Assembly (NCBI GenBank): GCA_028749235.1
Contig: JAQULS010000019.1
Location: 1 to 34,069, forward strand
DNA length: 34,069 bases
Source of the DNA: Acidobacteriota bacterium
GTDB taxonomy: Bacteria; Acidobacteriota; Aminicenantia; Aminicenantales; UBA4085
Direction of reading: 5' to 3'
The position numbers and the translations under genes are program-made. A model generated the notes under the pieces. That model worked only from the letters and a program-made list of their open reading frames with translations. It made no database searches and was not told the origin of the DNA. Positions 16,361 to 26,600 of the stretch are shown here, piece after piece (the stretch's first letter is position 1; each line of letters begins with the position of its first letter).

Positions 16361-18459
16361 ACGACAAGAGCGACCGCATCCGGGCATCCGAAACGGCCGA
16401 GCGTTTGGCCCGGACCGGGCACCCGACGGAAGCGGCGGCCGAGTACGAGAAGCTCCTGGACGGCACTTCCCAGGACATTCCCCTTCGCAACATCCTCGGC
16501 GACCTCTACGTCCAGATCGGGCGCGAGGACCGCGCCGTGCGCATCTTCCGGGACAATGTCGAAGCGCTCGAGGCACACGGTTCCTACCCCCAGGCCCTGG
16601 CCTTGGCCAAGCGCGTCCACAAGATGGTCCCCGCGGACGCCTCGATCTTCGCCAAGCTGGGCGACCTTTACAGCCGCCTGGGGTTCCTCGGCGAGGCGAA
16701 GGCGGAATACGCCCGCGCCTTGGAGGGACTGGGAGAGTCCGATGCCCAGGGACAAATCGCCCTGGCCGAGAAGATGGCCCGCCTCGACCGTTCGGACACA
16801 GCGGCCCGGATGAAGCTGGCCGGGCTCCTGGCCCGGGCCGGATCGCTGGACCGCGCGGCGGCTGAGCTCAACGAAGCGGCCGACGTCTTTCTGGCCCGCG
16901 GCGAAACGGCCGAGGCCGAACGCATCCTGCGGGAAACCCTGCGGATCCGGGCCGGCGACACCCGTGCCTTGGCCGGCCTGGCCTGCGTGTTGAAGCGGGG
17001 CAAGCGAATGGGCGAGGCCATCCAGCTCGTGGAGGAGAGCATCCGCCGCCACGGCCCCCAGCCGGGGCTCATCACCCTGCTGGGCGATCTCTACCTGGAT
17101 GGCAAGCTCGACGGCAAGGCCAAGGATGTTTTCAAACGGCTTCTGGAAGAGGACCCCGATCGCTCGGATGCCCGGGCCAAGTTGGGCATCCTGGCCCTCC
17201 GGGCCGGGCGGCCCGACGAAGCCTTCACCCTCTATGAGCCGCTTATCGCCTCCCTCCTTCGCCAGGCCAAGGAGAGTCGCGCGGCCGGCCTGCTCGGTCT
17301 CATTCTCATGGCGCAGCCCTCGCATCTTCCCAGCTTGGATAAGCTGGCCGCCGTTTTCCGCCGGGGCGGCAGGATCGAGCACCTGGAGGCGGCGCTTCGC
17401 CTCCTGCTCGAGGAAGCCCGCGCCCAGGGCAAAGAAGATATCCGGCGGCGGACGGTGAGGGAACTGATCGACATGAGGCCGGATGACGGCGCCCTCCAAA
17501 AGGAGTGGAAAAAGATCCGGCCGGCCGCCCCCGACGCCTCGGACGCCCCTCCGGAACGTCCGGCCGAGCTGGCGGCCAAGGATCAGGAGATCATCCGGGC
17601 CAATCTGACCAAGGCCGGCCTCTATATCGAGCAGGGACTCATTCGCAACGCCCGCCGCGTTCTGGACAACCTCCGGCTCCTTTATCCCGATGATGTCCGC
17701 ATCCAGGAGGAGATCGACATGCTCCCCTCCGCTCCTCCGCCGGCGGAGCCCGAGGATCTGACTGCCCTGGTCATCCGGCTGGCGGCGGAAGACCGCAAGC
17801 GGGCCGAAGAGGGAGCGCCGCCGCCGTCGTTTTCCCAGCCCGAAGAGAATGCGGGAGATACCGTTTCTCTCGAGGAGATCTTCGGCGATACCGATCTTTG
17901 GGCCAATCTCGCCACGTCGCCGGCCGGAAAAGTCTACCCGGATCTGACCGTGCCGATCCGCGAGGAGCTGGCGGCCATCGAGGCGGAGACCTTCCGGCAG
18001 GTCAAGGAGCGGGCGGCCGTCATCGAGAAGGATCTGAGCGAGATCGTGGCCGAGTTCAAACGCCAGGTGGAGCAAAAGATCGATCCGGCCGCTTACGATG
18101 TCCGCTACCATCTCGGGCTGGCCTTCCTGGAGCAGGACCTGCTGGACGAGGCGGTATCCGAATTCGAGCTGGCCGCAGGAGATCCCGCCCGGGCCGCCGA
18201 CTGCTACGCCTTGATCGCCCAGACTTATCGCCGCCGCAAGAACCCGCGCGAGGCCTTGCGCCGGATCGATGAGGCCCTGCGGCGGACGGACCAGGGATCG
18301 GACGCCGATTATGCCCTGACCTACGAACGGGCCGAGATCCTCGAGGATCTCGACCGCAACGCCGAAGCCCTGAAGCACTTTCGGCGGGTTATGAGTTGGA
18401 ACGGAGCCTACCGCGACGTTGCCAAGAGGGTCCGGATTCTGGAACGGATCACCGGCTGA
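16357..18459 (+). CDS. Tetratricopeptide-repeat protein
   Basis: A protein of 700 residues taking ATG 16357, which overlaps the rnhB stop; the longer open frame upstream is antisense-like GC-rich sequence inside rnhB. TPR-like helix pairs run from about residue 15 to 380, for example ILGDLYVQIGREDRAVRIF, KLGDLYSRLGFLGEAKAEY and LLGDLYLDGKLDGKAKDVF. A Pro/Glu-rich linker follows (about 450-530), then a helix-rich segment and more TPRs at the end (YHLGLAFLEQDLLDEAVSEF). It has no signal peptide. It is a scaffold for unknown partners. Translation coupling to rnhB shows it belongs to the rpsP operon. It overlaps the converging anti-sigma-like gene by 11 bases. Confidence 0.85.
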   Translation: MNDKSDRIRASETAERLARTGHPTEAAAEYEKLLDGTSQDIPLRNILGDLYVQIGREDRAVRIFRDNVEALEAHGSYPQALALAKRVHKMVPADASIFAKLGDLYSRLGFLGEAKAEYARALEGLGESDAQGQIALAEKMARLDRSDTAARMKLAGLLARAGSLDRAAAELNEAADVFLARGETAEAERILRETLRIRAGDTRALAGLACVLKRGKRMGEAIQLVEESIRRHGPQPGLITLLGDLYLDGKLDGKAKDVFKRLLEEDPDRSDARAKLGILALRAGRPDEAFTLYEPLIASLLRQAKESRAAGLLGLILMAQPSHLPSLDKLAAVFRRGGRIEHLEAALRLLLEEARAQGKEDIRRRTVRELIDMRPDDGALQKEWKKIRPAAPDASDAPPERPAELAAKDQEIIRANLTKAGLYIEQGLIRNARRVLDNLRLLYPDDVRIQEEIDMLPSAPPPAEPEDLTALVIRLAAEDRKRAEEGAPPPSFSQPEENAGDTVSLEEIFGDTDLWANLATSPAGKVYPDLTVPIREELAAIEAETFRQVKERAAVIEKDLSEIVAEFKRQVEQKIDPAAYDVRYHLGLAFLEQDLLDEAVSEFELAAGDPARAADCYALIAQTYRRRKNPREALRRIDEALRRTDQGSDADYALTYERAEILEDLDRNAEALKHFRRVMSWNGAYRDVAKRVRILERITG

Positions 18460-18910
18460 TGGCAGGCGGGGTAAAAAAGAAGATCGTGGAACCCGGGCCG
18501 GGTCCCAGGTAAAGCCAGGCCGGGGGATTTTCGGGCGGGCACGTCAGAAGGGGATTCCGTGTGGTTGCGCCCGCGGGAAAGGCCGATCGCTCCGGGGCGA
18601 CGAGGGCGCCGGGATCCGCGGGAAGCATTTCGCCGGCCCGGCTGTCCGGGACGAACGAAGCCGGGGCGGCCGGACCGTGGGCTAGGTACCAGGCGCCGCC
18701 GATGAGAGCCGCCAGCATCGCGGCGGCCGCGATCGCCGGCCGCCAGAGCGGCATCCGCGCGCGGCTTGGGGGCGCGGGTGCCTGCCGGGCGGCGCGGCGG
18801 ACAAGATCCTTCCATTCCTCGTCCGTCCAGCCCGTCTCCGCGGCGTCCGCGGCCCAGCCGCGGATCAGGCGCAACGCCGCCTCGTATTCCATCCGGCGGC
18901 GGCGTCTCAT
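18449..18910 (-). CDS. One-TM protein, probable anti-sigma factor
   Basis: A protein of 153 residues with an N-terminal helical part (residues 1-50, including WTDEEWKDLVRRAARQ), one transmembrane segment at about 56-76 (PLWRPAIAAAAMLAALIGG) and a Pro/Gly-rich tail. Its ATG overlaps the sigma factor stop as ATGA, the usual arrangement for an ECF sigma and its membrane anti-sigma. The zinc anti-sigma HxxxCxxC motif is absent, so family membership cannot be shown. It is called by position and topology only. The 3' end overlaps the TPR gene tail to tail. Confidence 0.6.
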   Translation of the reverse strand: MRRRRRMEYEAALRLIRGWAADAAETGWTDEEWKDLVRRAARQAPAPPSRARMPLWRPAIAAAAMLAALIGGAWYLAHGPAAPASFVPDSRAGEMLPADPGALVAPERSAFPAGATTRNPLLTCPPENPPAWLYLGPGPGSTIFFFTPPAISR

Positions 18911-19479
18911 GTCCCGCTCCCGGCCGAGGGGCCGTTCAATTCCAGAAAGCGGGTTCGGATCTTGCGGCGGGCGGCGCTCAAGTGGACCCGGACTGAAATG
19001 GCCGAGGAGCCCAGGACGCGGGCCGTCTCCTCGACGTTGAGATCCTCGATGTCGCGCAGCAGGAAGACCTCGCGTTCGCGGTCGGAAAGAACATTCAGGC
19101 AGGCCATCAGGCGGGCCCGGATCGCGGCCCGGTCGTGGCGGACTTCCGGATTTTCGGCGGCCCGGGCTCCGATGATCTCCGGCGCGGCCCGGTCCAGCCC
19201 GATGTCGCGATCCAACCGTTTTCGCTGGAACGAGCGGGCGGTGTTGACGGCGATCTGGTAGAGCCAGTTGCGGAAGCCGAGGCGGCGGTCAAAACTGCCG
19301 AGATAGCGATAGGCGCGGAGCAAGGCTTCCTGCGCGACCTCCTTGGCGTCCTCGGGGTCGCGGACGATGCGGACGGCCAGGCCCTGCAGGGCGCAGCGGT
19401 AGGGCGTCACCAGCGGCTCGAAGGCCGCCGCGTCGCCGGCCAGCACCCGTTCGATCAAGGCGTTCTCCTGCTCATCCAT
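18907..19479 (-). CDS. ECF-family RNA polymerase sigma factor
   Basis: A protein of 190 residues with sigma region 2 at about 15-90 (AFEPLVTPYR, DPEDAKEVAQEALLRAYRYL, FRNWLYQIAVNTARSF) and region 4 at about 125-180 (LNVLSDREREVFLLRDIE, NVEETARVLGSSAISVRVHL). No region 1 or 3, as expected for extracytoplasmic-function sigmas. It directs RNA polymerase to a stress or envelope regulon that cannot be named from this window. It is coupled to the one-TM partner gene. Its promoter looks like ordinary sigma-70 rather than an ECF self-promoter. Confidence 0.93.
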   Translation of the reverse strand: MDEQENALIERVLAGDAAAFEPLVTPYRCALQGLAVRIVRDPEDAKEVAQEALLRAYRYLGSFDRRLGFRNWLYQIAVNTARSFQRKRLDRDIGLDRAAPEIIGARAAENPEVRHDRAAIRARLMACLNVLSDREREVFLLRDIEDLNVEETARVLGSSAISVRVHLSAARRKIRTRFLELNGPSAGSGT

Positions 19480-19489
19480 TTCATATGGC

Positions 19490-19519
19490 AGTATACCCTG
19501 CCGCAGAGCCCGATGTTAA
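19490..19519 (-). promoter_or_regulatory. Promoter of the sigma/anti-sigma pair, near-leaderless
   Basis: Minus strand TTAACA (19519-19514), 18-base spacer, TATACT (19495-19490). Only ten bases lie between the -10 box and ATG 19479, so the leader would be about four bases. No ribosome site is visible. Confidence 0.55.
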
Positions 19520-19531
19520 GGGGCGGTCTCG

Positions 19532-19560
19532 TTGCATGGCCGGGCCCGATGATCTATAAA
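19532..19560 (+). promoter_or_regulatory. Promoter of the HerA-like gene
   Basis: TTGCAT (19532-19537), 17-base spacer, TATAAA (19555-19560). A purine-rich ribosome site (GGAAAGGAAGG) follows before ATG 19581. Confidence 0.55.
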
Positions 19561-19580
19561 TAGGGGGAAAGGAAGGCATC

Positions 19581-21143
19581 ATGAATCCTGTGGAAGGCCT
19601 CCTCATCGCCAGGGGTCCCCGTGACCTGTTTCTTTTGCCCCGGATGGCCAACCGCCACGGCCTGATCACCGGCGCCACGGGCACCGGCAAGACCGTTTCG
19701 CTCCAGGTGCTGGCCGAGAGCTTGAGCGCGATCGGCGTCCCGGTCTTCATGGCCGACGTCAAGGGCGATCTTTCCGGCCTCGCCCGGGCGGGTGGGCCGA
19801 CGCCGAAGGTCGCGGAAAGGATTCAGAAGCTCAAGCTGAAGGATTTCCCTTTCCGCGAAAGCCCGGTCACGCTATGGGACATCGAGGGGACGCAGGGCCA
19901 TCCGGTCCGGACGACCATGAGCGAGATGGGGCCGCTCCTCCTGAGCCGCCTCTTCAACTTAAACGACGTCCAGGCCGGCGTCCTGAATATCGTCTTCCGG
20001 CTGGCCGATGAGGACGGACTCATGCTCCTCGACGTTAAGGACATGCGGGAGATGCTGAAGTTCGTCGCCGACAACGCGGCGGACATCTCGAACCGGCTGG
20101 GGCGGGTTTCGGCGGCCTCGATCGGGGCCATCCAACGGGCCCTTCTAGATCTGGAATCCCAGGGCGGCGACAAGCTCTTCGGCGAGCCGGCCCTGGACAT
20201 CGAGGACCTCATTCAGACCGACCCGCAAGGGCGGGGGATGATCAACATCCTGGCCGCCGACAAGCTGATGCTCCAGCCCAAGCTCTACGCCGCCTTTCTG
20301 CTCTGGATGCTGTCCGAGCTCTATGAGCAGCTGCCCGAAGTCGGCGACCTGGACAAGCCGCGGCTGGTCTTCTTCTTCGACGAGGCCCATCTCCTCTTCA
20401 CCGACGCCCCGCCCGCCCTTCTGCAGAAGGTCGAGCAGGTGGTGCGGCTGATCCGGTCCAAGGGCGTGGGCGTCTTTTTCGTCAGCCAGAACCCGCTCGA
20501 CGTCCCGGACATCGTCCTGGGCCAGCTCGGGAACCGCATCCAGCACGCCCTGCGAGCCTTCACGCCGCGCGACCTGAAGGCGGTCAGGGTCGCGGCCGAG
20601 ACCCTGCGGACGAATCCCAAACTCGACACCGAGAAGGCCATCGGCGAGCTGGGCGTGGGCGAGGCGCTGGTCTCCTTCCTGGACGAGAAAGGCCAGCCCG
20701 GCATCGTCGAGAGGGCTTTCATCCGGCCGCCGTGGAGCCAGATCGGGCCGATCGATCCGAATCTCCGCCGGAGCATCATTCAAGGCTCGGTCATCTACGG
20801 CCACTATGAGAAGGCGATCGACCGCGAATCCGCTTTTGAGATCCTGCGGGCCAGGGCCGAGCAGAGGGTGGCGCCGCCGGCGCCGGCCTATCCGCCGCCG
20901 CCCGTTCCGTATCCCCAAGCGCCGGCTCCCGCGTCCACCCGGGCGCCGCGCGACTACCCGCCGCCCGCGGAGCAGCCCTATGAAGAGCCGCGGACGACAA
21001 CCCGCGCGCCCCGGCCGGCCGGGCGGCCGCGCGAGACGATGTTCGAATCCATGGCCAAGAGCGCGGTCCGCTCCATGGGCAGCCAGATCGGCCGCTCCAT
21101 CATGCGCGGCGTGCTGGGGGGAATATTGGGCGGGAAAAGATAG
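19581..21143 (+). CDS. HerA-like/DUF853 (YjgR family) ATPase
   Basis: A protein of 520 residues. Walker A is GATGTGKT at residues 31-38, the Walker B/DEAH-like motif is [11 protein letters not shown], and a later [29 protein letters not shown] segment matches the C-terminal half of HerA-type hexameric ATPases. The Pro-rich linker (about 430-480) and the C-terminal amphipathic piece with [20 protein letters not shown] are typical of YjgR/DUF853. The biological role of the family is not established. It is usually encoded alone, as here. Confidence 0.88.
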   Translation: MNPVEGLLIARGPRDLFLLPRMANRHGLITGATGTGKTVSLQVLAESLSAIGVPVFMADVKGDLSGLARAGGPTPKVAERIQKLKLKDFPFRESPVTLWDIEGTQGHPVRTTMSEMGPLLLSRLFNLNDVQAGVLNIVFRLADEDGLMLLDVKDMREMLKFVADNAADISNRLGRVSAASIGAIQRALLDLESQGGDKLFGEPALDIEDLIQTDPQGRGMINILAADKLMLQPKLYAAFLLWMLSELYEQLPEVGDLDKPRLVFFFDEAHLLFTDAPPALLQKVEQVVRLIRSKGVGVFFVSQNPLDVPDIVLGQLGNRIQHALRAFTPRDLKAVRVAAETLRTNPKLDTEKAIGELGVGEALVSFLDEKGQPGIVERAFIRPPWSQIGPIDPNLRRSIIQGSVIYGHYEKAIDRESAFEILRARAEQRVAPPAPAYPPPPVPYPQAPAPASTRAPRDYPPPAEQPYEEPRTTTRAPRPAGRPRETMFESMAKSAVRSMGSQIGRSIMRGVLGGILGGKR

Positions 21144-21364
21144 CCTCGATCCGGACTCCCTCCCAACCCCTCCCATGTCGCCCGGCCAACGGCCGGTCTT
21201 CTGCCACCCCTGCAGGGAGCGTTTCTCGCTAGACTCCGATTCGAATTCCCATGATGCGGGAAATAGGCGCGCCTTCCGAATGAGAAATTCCCCTCCCCCG
21301 AGCGTCCTTTTCTTTGTCGCGGGCGTTTCGGGCGCCTCCGGCGAGGGCGAAAGGGCGGCGGTCC

Positions 21365-22345
<981 letters not shown>

Positions 22346-22349
22346 CGGC

Positions 22350-22366
22350 GGCGGCGCTTCGCCGCC
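22350..22366 (+). terminator. GC-rich hairpin after the sigma-54 activator
   Basis: GGCGGCG-CTT-CGCCGCC, a perfect 7-bp stem, starts five bases after the stop codon. There is no T run behind it, so it may be a weak or Rho-assisted terminator or an mRNA-stabilising hairpin. Confidence 0.4.
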
Positions 22367-22395
22367 CTCGACGGGACGATCGCCGCGACGGCTCG

Positions 22396-22424
22396 TTGCC
22401 CCGCCCCGTCGGTTCTGGTAGATT
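22396..22424 (+). promoter_or_regulatory. Promoter of the small CxxC gene, leaderless
   Basis: TTGCCC (22396-22401), 17-base spacer, TAGATT (22419-22424). ATG 22432 is seven bases after the -10 box, so the transcript should begin at or next to the start codon. Confidence 0.45.
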
Positions 22425-22431
22425 GGGGCGC

Positions 22432-22683
22432 ATGAGCGACAAAGTCTTCGAGATCGTCTGCCCGCATTGCCAGACCGTCCTCTGGGTCGATGGGGAAGGC
22501 CGCAAGATCCTGAAGTCGGAAAAGGCGGCCAAGAAGAAGAAGGAGACCCTCGACGACCTGCTGGCCAAGGAGAAGGAGAAGCGCGACGGCATGGCGTCCA
22601 AGTTCGAGGCCACGGCCGCGCTGGAGCAGGAGAAGCTCAAAAAGGCCAGGGAGAAGTTCGAGAAGGCGCTCGAAAAGGGATAG
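22432..22683 (+). CDS. Small CPHC/coiled-coil protein of unknown function
   Basis: A protein of 83 residues. It begins MSDKVFEIVCPHCQTVLWVDGE, a half zinc-ribbon knuckle with one CPxC pair and no second pair in the chain, so metal binding would need a dimer or partner. The rest (about 25-83) is very rich in Lys and Glu and looks like a long helix or coiled coil. This short CPxC plus charged-helix layout is seen in unnamed bacterial proteins. The start is supported by the promoter spacing and by coding character that begins at this ATG. Function is not known. Confidence 0.7.
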   Translation: MSDKVFEIVCPHCQTVLWVDGEGRKILKSEKAAKKKKETLDDLLAKEKEKRDGMASKFEATAALEQEKLKKAREKFEKALEKG

Positions 22684-22733
22684 ACCGGGATCTCCGGAGA
22701 ATCAAAAAAGACGCTTCGGGCGGCATTTTCCGG

Positions 22734-22762
22734 TTTACAGGACGTGGCCTTCTGCATAGAAT
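22734..22762 (+). promoter_or_regulatory. Promoter of the PlsC-like gene
   Basis: TTTACA (22734-22739), 17-base spacer, TAGAAT (22757-22762). The predicted start near 22769 leaves a short leader with GCGAGG before ATG 22784. Confidence 0.55.
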
Positions 22763-22783
22763 AAGCTGGACCGCGAGGTTTCC

Positions 22784-23563
22784 ATGCCGCGTCTGAGCTT
22801 GGATTACGACCACGAAGCCGAGCTTCGTCGCCTCCGCCCCGTGATCGAGCGTCTCTGCCGGATCGGCCTGACCGGCAAGACGATCGAGGTCATCGGCCGC
22901 GAGAACCTGGTGCCGAGCGGCCCCAACCTTCTGATCGGCAACCACATCGGATCCTTCAAGGACGTGGCGACTCTGTTCGGCGCCTCGACCCGGCCGCTCT
23001 TTTTCAACGCCAACGCCCAGATCTTCAGCCGCGAGGAGTTCGGAGCCCTGGTCCACAAGCACCTCAAGCGCCATATGGGCCGCATCGGCTCGGTCTTGGA
23101 TTTTATGCTCAACCCCTATAAGTTCCTGTTTGTCGATTACATCGCCTCCCACATAGCCCGCGTCGGCTCCATTCCCATCTCTTTGTTGAGCAGCAAGCGC
23201 GATGCGGTCGAGCGCTGCGAGGACTACATGCGCCGGGGGCGCGCCGTCGTCTCGCTGCAGGGCCGCGGCCGCGTCGATCCGCGGGCCCCGAATCCCTTCA
23301 TCTGGCCGTTCGGCCGGGGCGTGGCTTTCATTGCCTACGACTTGCTGGAAAAGGAGGGTCTCCATGTGCCGGTGACCCCCCTGGCTTTCTTCGGCACCCA
23401 TGTCGCCTGGCTGGTCCCCTTCACCATCCGGCTGAACATCGGCGCCCCGATATACATTCGCGACTATCTCGGCGGCGGCCGCGACGCCTCCATCCTGCGC
23501 TTCAAGGCCGCCCAGGAAGCGCGGGTGCTGGAGCTTTTCAAGGACATCCTGCGCCGCCGTTGA
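22784..23563 (+). CDS. PlsC-like acyltransferase-fold protein with altered motifs
   Basis: A protein of 259 residues with the layout of 1-acyl-glycerol-3-phosphate acyltransferases, which add the second acyl chain in phospholipid synthesis. Motif I is present as NH at 53-54, but the Asp is at 60, giving HX5D instead of HX4D. Motif II is like VGSIPIS (127-133). The usual FPEG motif is replaced by SLQGRG (157-162). Motif IV is like VPVTPLAF. The fold call is reasonable, but the catalytic and phosphate-binding motifs differ from textbook members. It may use another acyl acceptor or be inactive. It has no signal peptide. It is followed after 46 bases by the lipoprotein hydrolase gene. Confidence 0.6.
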   Translation: MPRLSLDYDHEAELRRLRPVIERLCRIGLTGKTIEVIGRENLVPSGPNLLIGNHIGSFKDVATLFGASTRPLFFNANAQIFSREEFGALVHKHLKRHMGRIGSVLDFMLNPYKFLFVDYIASHIARVGSIPISLLSSKRDAVERCEDYMRRGRAVVSLQGRGRVDPRAPNPFIWPFGRGVAFIAYDLLEKEGLHVPVTPLAFFGTHVAWLVPFTIRLNIGAPIYIRDYLGGGRDASILRFKAAQEARVLELFKDILRRR

Positions 23564-23609
23564 CCTTCCCGCCGGGGGAAGAGACGATGGATTTTAGGGA
23601 GAGTGCCTC

Positions 23610-26600
23610 ATGAGCCGGAATAGAGTCCTGATCTCCGCCCTCCTTCTCCTCGCGGCGGCGTCCTGCGCCCCCCGGCCCAAATCTCCGAGCGTCTATGTTC
23701 TGTCCGACGCTTCCCGGTTGGAGAGGCTGGCCGCCTCCGAGATCCGGCGCTATCTGTACCTGACGACCGGGGAGCTGCCCGAGATCGTGACCGTGGCGTC
23801 CCTGGCCGCGGTCAAGTCCGACGGTGTCATCGTCATCCGCCGGACGCGCCTTCCCGGCCCGGGAGATCCGGCGGCCGCGGTTTTCGAAGGCTATGCCGCC
23901 GAGACGTTTCCCCGGCTTGAGGCCGAGGACTACTGTCTGAAGACGGTCCACAAGGGTCGCCGGACCTATGTCCTGGCCGTTGGAGGGGACGGTCCCGGCG
24001 TCCTCTACGCGGCCTACGCCTTGGCCGAAAAATTCGGCGTCCGTTTCTACCTGGACGGCGACGTCGTGCCCGACGAGCGCGTTTCCATCCGCCTGCCCGA
24101 TCTGGACGAGACGTCCCGCCCGCTGTTCGCGCTGCGGGGCATCCAGCCATTCCACGATTTTGCCGAAGGGCCGGACTGGTGGAACGAGGACGATTACAAG
24201 GCGGTGCTGGGCCAGCTTCCCAAGCTGCGGATGAACTTCTTCGGTTTGCATACCTACCCCGAGGGGAACCCCAACGCCGAACCTCTGGTCTGGATCGGGA
24301 CGGCCGAGGATTTCCGGCCGGACGGCCGGGTCGCGTTCTCCTACCCGTCGAGCTGGCAGAACACCCTGCGCGCGAACCCCGGCTCGCACAACTGGGGTTA
24401 CCGCCCCAAGCCGACCGGCCGCTTCCGGATGGGGGCCGCCAACCTGTTCGAGCGCGACGGCTACGGAGCCGAGGTCATGTCCGGGCTGATGCCCGAGCCG
24501 GCCTCGGCCGAGGACGCGAACGAGCTGTTCAACCGCACGGCGGCCATGCTCCGCGGGGCCTTCACCCTGGCCCGCGGGCTGGGCGTGCGAACGTGCGTCG
24601 GGACGGAAACGCCCCTCACCGTCCCCGCCCTGGTCCGGGAGCGCCTGAAGAAACTGGGCCGGGACGCGGGAAAACCGGAGGTCGTCCGGGAGATCTACGG
24701 CGGGATGTTCCGCCGGCTGGCCGCCGCGTTCCCGGTCGATTACTACTGGTTCTGGACGACCGAGAGCTGGACCTGGTCGGACGCCACACCGGCCGCGATC
24801 AAGGCCGTGACGACCGACTTGGAGATGGCCGTCCGGGCCGCGGCGGACGTCGCGGCGCCTTTCTCCCTGGCCACTTGCGGCTGGGTTCTCGGGCCGCCGA
24901 GCGACCGGACGCTCTTTGACGAAAGCCTGCCGAAGACGATGGCCGTAAGCTGCATCAACCGCGAAGTGGGCAAGGCCCCGGTTGATCCGGCCTTCGCCCG
25001 TATCGCCGGCCGATCCAAATGGGTCATCCCCTGGCTGGAAGACGATCCGTCCCTGACTTCGCCCCAGCTCTGGGCGGGCCGGATGCGGCGGGACGCCGTC
25101 GATGCCCGCCGCTTCGGCTGCGACGGTCTGCTGGGCATCCACTGGCGGACGCGGATCCTGTCGCCCAACATCCTGGCCCTGGCCCGGGCGGGCTGGGATC
25201 AGAGCTGGAACACCCTGCCCGTGAACTTCGCCGACCTGGTCGGCCCCGTCAACGGCCGGTTCGTCCGGGCGCCGCAGGGAACGATGACGACCGCGGGACC
25301 CGAGGCCGTCTATGCCGACGTCCGCGACCGCGTCTCGAGCTACCGCCTGCTCGTCCCGGCCGGCCGCTATGACGTCACCCTCAAGTTCTGCGAGACCGAG
25401 TTCGACCGCAAGGGAGCCCGCGTCTTCGATGTCCTCATCCAGGGCCGGAAGACCGCCGAAGCGGTGGATATCTTCGACCGGGCCGGCCGCTTCAAGCCGC
25501 TCGACATCGTCGTCCGCAAGGTCGAAGTCGAGGACGGCCGGCTGGTTGTGGACTTCGGCGACCGCATCCATTATCCGTCCCTGGCCGGCCTGGTGGTGGA
25601 GGGGACGACCGCGGCGGGAACGGCTTTCGTCCAGAAGATCAACTGCGGCGGGCCGCAAATCGCGGACTATATCGCGGATTGGCCGGAAACCCCGCGCGGG
25701 CTTCCCGTGGAGGACCTCTATCTGGATTGGGCCCGCAACCAGTTCGGCCGCGGCGCGGACGCGGAGATCGCGGCCCTGTTCGCCGGCCTGGATGGGCGTC
25801 TGCCCATCGCCGTGAATTGGACGGACGGTCCCGGCGGCATCCGTCCGGATGCCCGGCCTTGGAGCGAAGTCGCCCGGGCCTATGCTTATGTCGACGAGCT
25901 GGCGGCCCTGCGGCCCCGCATCCAGGGGGCGGGCGCTCTGGAGCGGTTCGATTATTGGCTCGAGAATTTTGAAATCATGCGCGAGACCGCCCGCTTTCAA
26001 TGTTTGTGGGCGGAATATGACGCGGCCTTGATCAAGGTCAAGGCCGAGAAGGACCCCGGGGCAAGGCGGACGGCGGCGCTGGAGAAGCTCGTCCCCAAGC
26101 GGACCGAAATGATCAAGCCGCTGCGGGCGATTTGGTCCAACCTCCTGTCCACCGTTTCCAACCCGGGCGAGCTGGGGACGATCGCCAACTGGGAACAGCA
26201 TCTCCTGCCGCCGGCCTTTGAAACGCCGGGCGAGGAACTGGTCGGGCTGCTGGGCGGCCCGCTTCCGGCCTACGCCGACCTTCCCTTGACCTATGAAGGA
26301 CCGGCCCGGATCCTCGTGCCGACGGCGCGGACGAGCGTCGAGGCGGGCGCGGAGCCGGCGATCAAGGCCGTGGTCCTGGCGTCGAGTCCGGTGGCAAGCG
26401 TGGTCCTGCATTGGCGCCCGCTGGGGCGGGGCGAGTTCGCTGCGGCCCCCCTGGCTCTTGTCGCCCGGGGTGTCTATAAAGGCGTGCTTCCGCCCATGAG
26501 CCAGGACATCGAATACTACGTCGAAGCCAGGGCCGACGACCGGGACATCCGGTTCCCCGTGACCGCGCCGACGCTCAATCACACCGTAGTCGTCATACCC

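Noticed and set aside
16276-18378. A 700-residue open frame antisense to the TPR gene
   Set aside because: No motif; the sense strand has clear TPR repeats and a coupled start.
23538-26582. A 1014-residue open frame antisense to the lipoprotein hydrolase
   Set aside because: Arg/Gly/Pro/Asp-rich with no recognisable motif; it mirrors the third-position GC bias of the real gene on the other strand.
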